Part shown: positions 37,967 to 38,385 of the stretch, piece by piece
Layout: each line of letters begins with the position of its first letter
How positions within the stretch are numbered: the stretch's first letter is position 1
NCBI GenBank assembly: GCA_036496265.1
Contig: DASXLL010000265.1
Span: 1 to 38,385 of the forward strand
Direction of reading: 5' to 3'
DNA: 38,385 bases
DNA from: CAYLLN01 sp036496265
GTDB lineage: Bacteria; Planctomycetota; Planctomycetia; Pirellulales; Pirellulaceae
Translations under genes and position numbers: made by a program
The notes under the pieces: generated by a model
Database searches by the model: none
Told to the model about the DNA's origin: nothing
Seen by the model: only the letters and a program-made list of their open reading frames with translations

Positions 37967-38385
37967 ATGGCACCACGATTATTTTGGCTGTGCTGTTTGG
38001 TGCTGACGCTGTTGGCGGACGACGCATTCATCGTTCGCGTCGCAGCACAAGATTCGCCACTACCGAAAACGCGCTCAAGTCAAAAACCGCCGTTGGCGCT
38101 CAAGGGCTACAAAGGCCGCCGCATCGCCCAGACGATGCACTACACCGGCGCCGAATGGCTGACGCGCGATAACCGCGAGCAAGAAGAACGCTGCTCGCTG
38201 ATGCTCGCCAATCTGGGCGTCAAACGCGGCATGACCATCTGCGACATGGGCTGCGGCAATGGCTTTTACACGCTGCAGCTCGCCAAAATGGTCGGCGACA
38301 ACGGCAAGGTCTATGGCGTTGATATCCAGCCGGAAATGCTCACGTTTTTGCAGCGGCGGGCCGCTGCGGAGAATGTGACCAATAT
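37967..38385 (+). CDS. Exported SAM-dependent methyltransferase (3'-truncated by window)
   Basis: At least 139 residues, open at the window edge. The ATG at 37967 gives a signal peptide (LFWLCCLVLTLLA), a linker with GYKGRRIAQTMHYTGAEWLT, then the class I methyltransferase fold: MTICDMGCGNGFYTLQLAKM (motif I), GKVYGVDIQPEML (motif II). A signal peptide on a SAM-dependent enzyme is unusual, since SAM is cytoplasmic, but this combination occurs in planctomycetes. The substrate is unknown. It diverges from csrA. Confidence 0.8.
   Translation, partial: MAPRLFWLCCLVLTLLADDAFIVRVAAQDSPLPKTRSSQKPPLALKGYKGRRIAQTMHYTGAEWLTRDNREQEERCSLMLANLGVKRGMTICDMGCGNGFYTLQLAKMVGDNGKVYGVDIQPEMLTFLQRRAAAENVTN

Noticed and set aside
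1..38385. CRISPR arrays, rRNA genes and paired-end insertion sequences
   Set aside because: No regularly spaced repeats, no rRNA-like sequence and no transposase with IS ends were seen; the only transposase is the RAYT.

Overview
The window (about 60% GC) comes from a planctomycete chromosome, most likely of the Pirellulales. The evidence is lineage-typical families: a DUF1501 Tat-exported protein paired with a DUF1549/DUF1553 protein, a LEPR-XLL-type export motif with a type I dockerin on a surface protein, small one-TM proteins of the (R)FSLREL/RLRTLL type, a BatA-like von Willebrand protein, and several GC-rich hairpin repeats between genes. No genus is claimed.

Left host segment (1-11333): end of an alanine-glyoxylate aminotransferase, a REP-associated transposase flanked by two matching REP-like hairpins, a TolC-type outer membrane protein, a small zinc-ribbon gene interrupted by an amber codon, a PAS/LuxR-type regulator, a large dockerin surface protein, a BatA/VWA membrane protein and several small hypothetical genes.

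Middle segment (11334-28068): a compact 16.7-kb integrated phage-like element. It lies between a 17-bp direct repeat (23 bp with one mismatch) that is part of tRNA-Cys(GCA); the intact tRNA is at the right end beside the tyrosine integrase. In order it carries an accessory membrane protein, three XRE-type regulator genes on the minus strand, an HNH nuclease, a frameshifted sigma-like gene, a regulatory region with a 40-bp direct repeat, a small HTH protein, a tape-measure-like protein, two structural-type proteins, an HK97-fold major capsid protein, a prohead protease, a Prim-Pol/DUF3987 replication protein, small proteins, a DNA methyltransferase, an excisionase-like HTH and the integrase. 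No terminase, portal or lysis gene was recognised. The head-tail genes run in the reverse of the usual phage order although all are on the plus strand, and strong terminators separate several of them. The element looks like a capsid-encoding satellite or a reduced prophage with its own replication and integration genes. In the excised circle the integrase frame would read through the att core into 59 further codons at the left end.

Right host segment (28069-38385): a Tat-exported enolase-superfamily dehydratase, a BtuF-like binding protein, DUF1501 and DUF1549/1553 genes separated by a VapC-like PIN gene pair, two tandem paralogous one-TM proteins, IlvE, a CsrA with a long C-terminal extension, and the start of an exported methyltransferase cut by the window edge.
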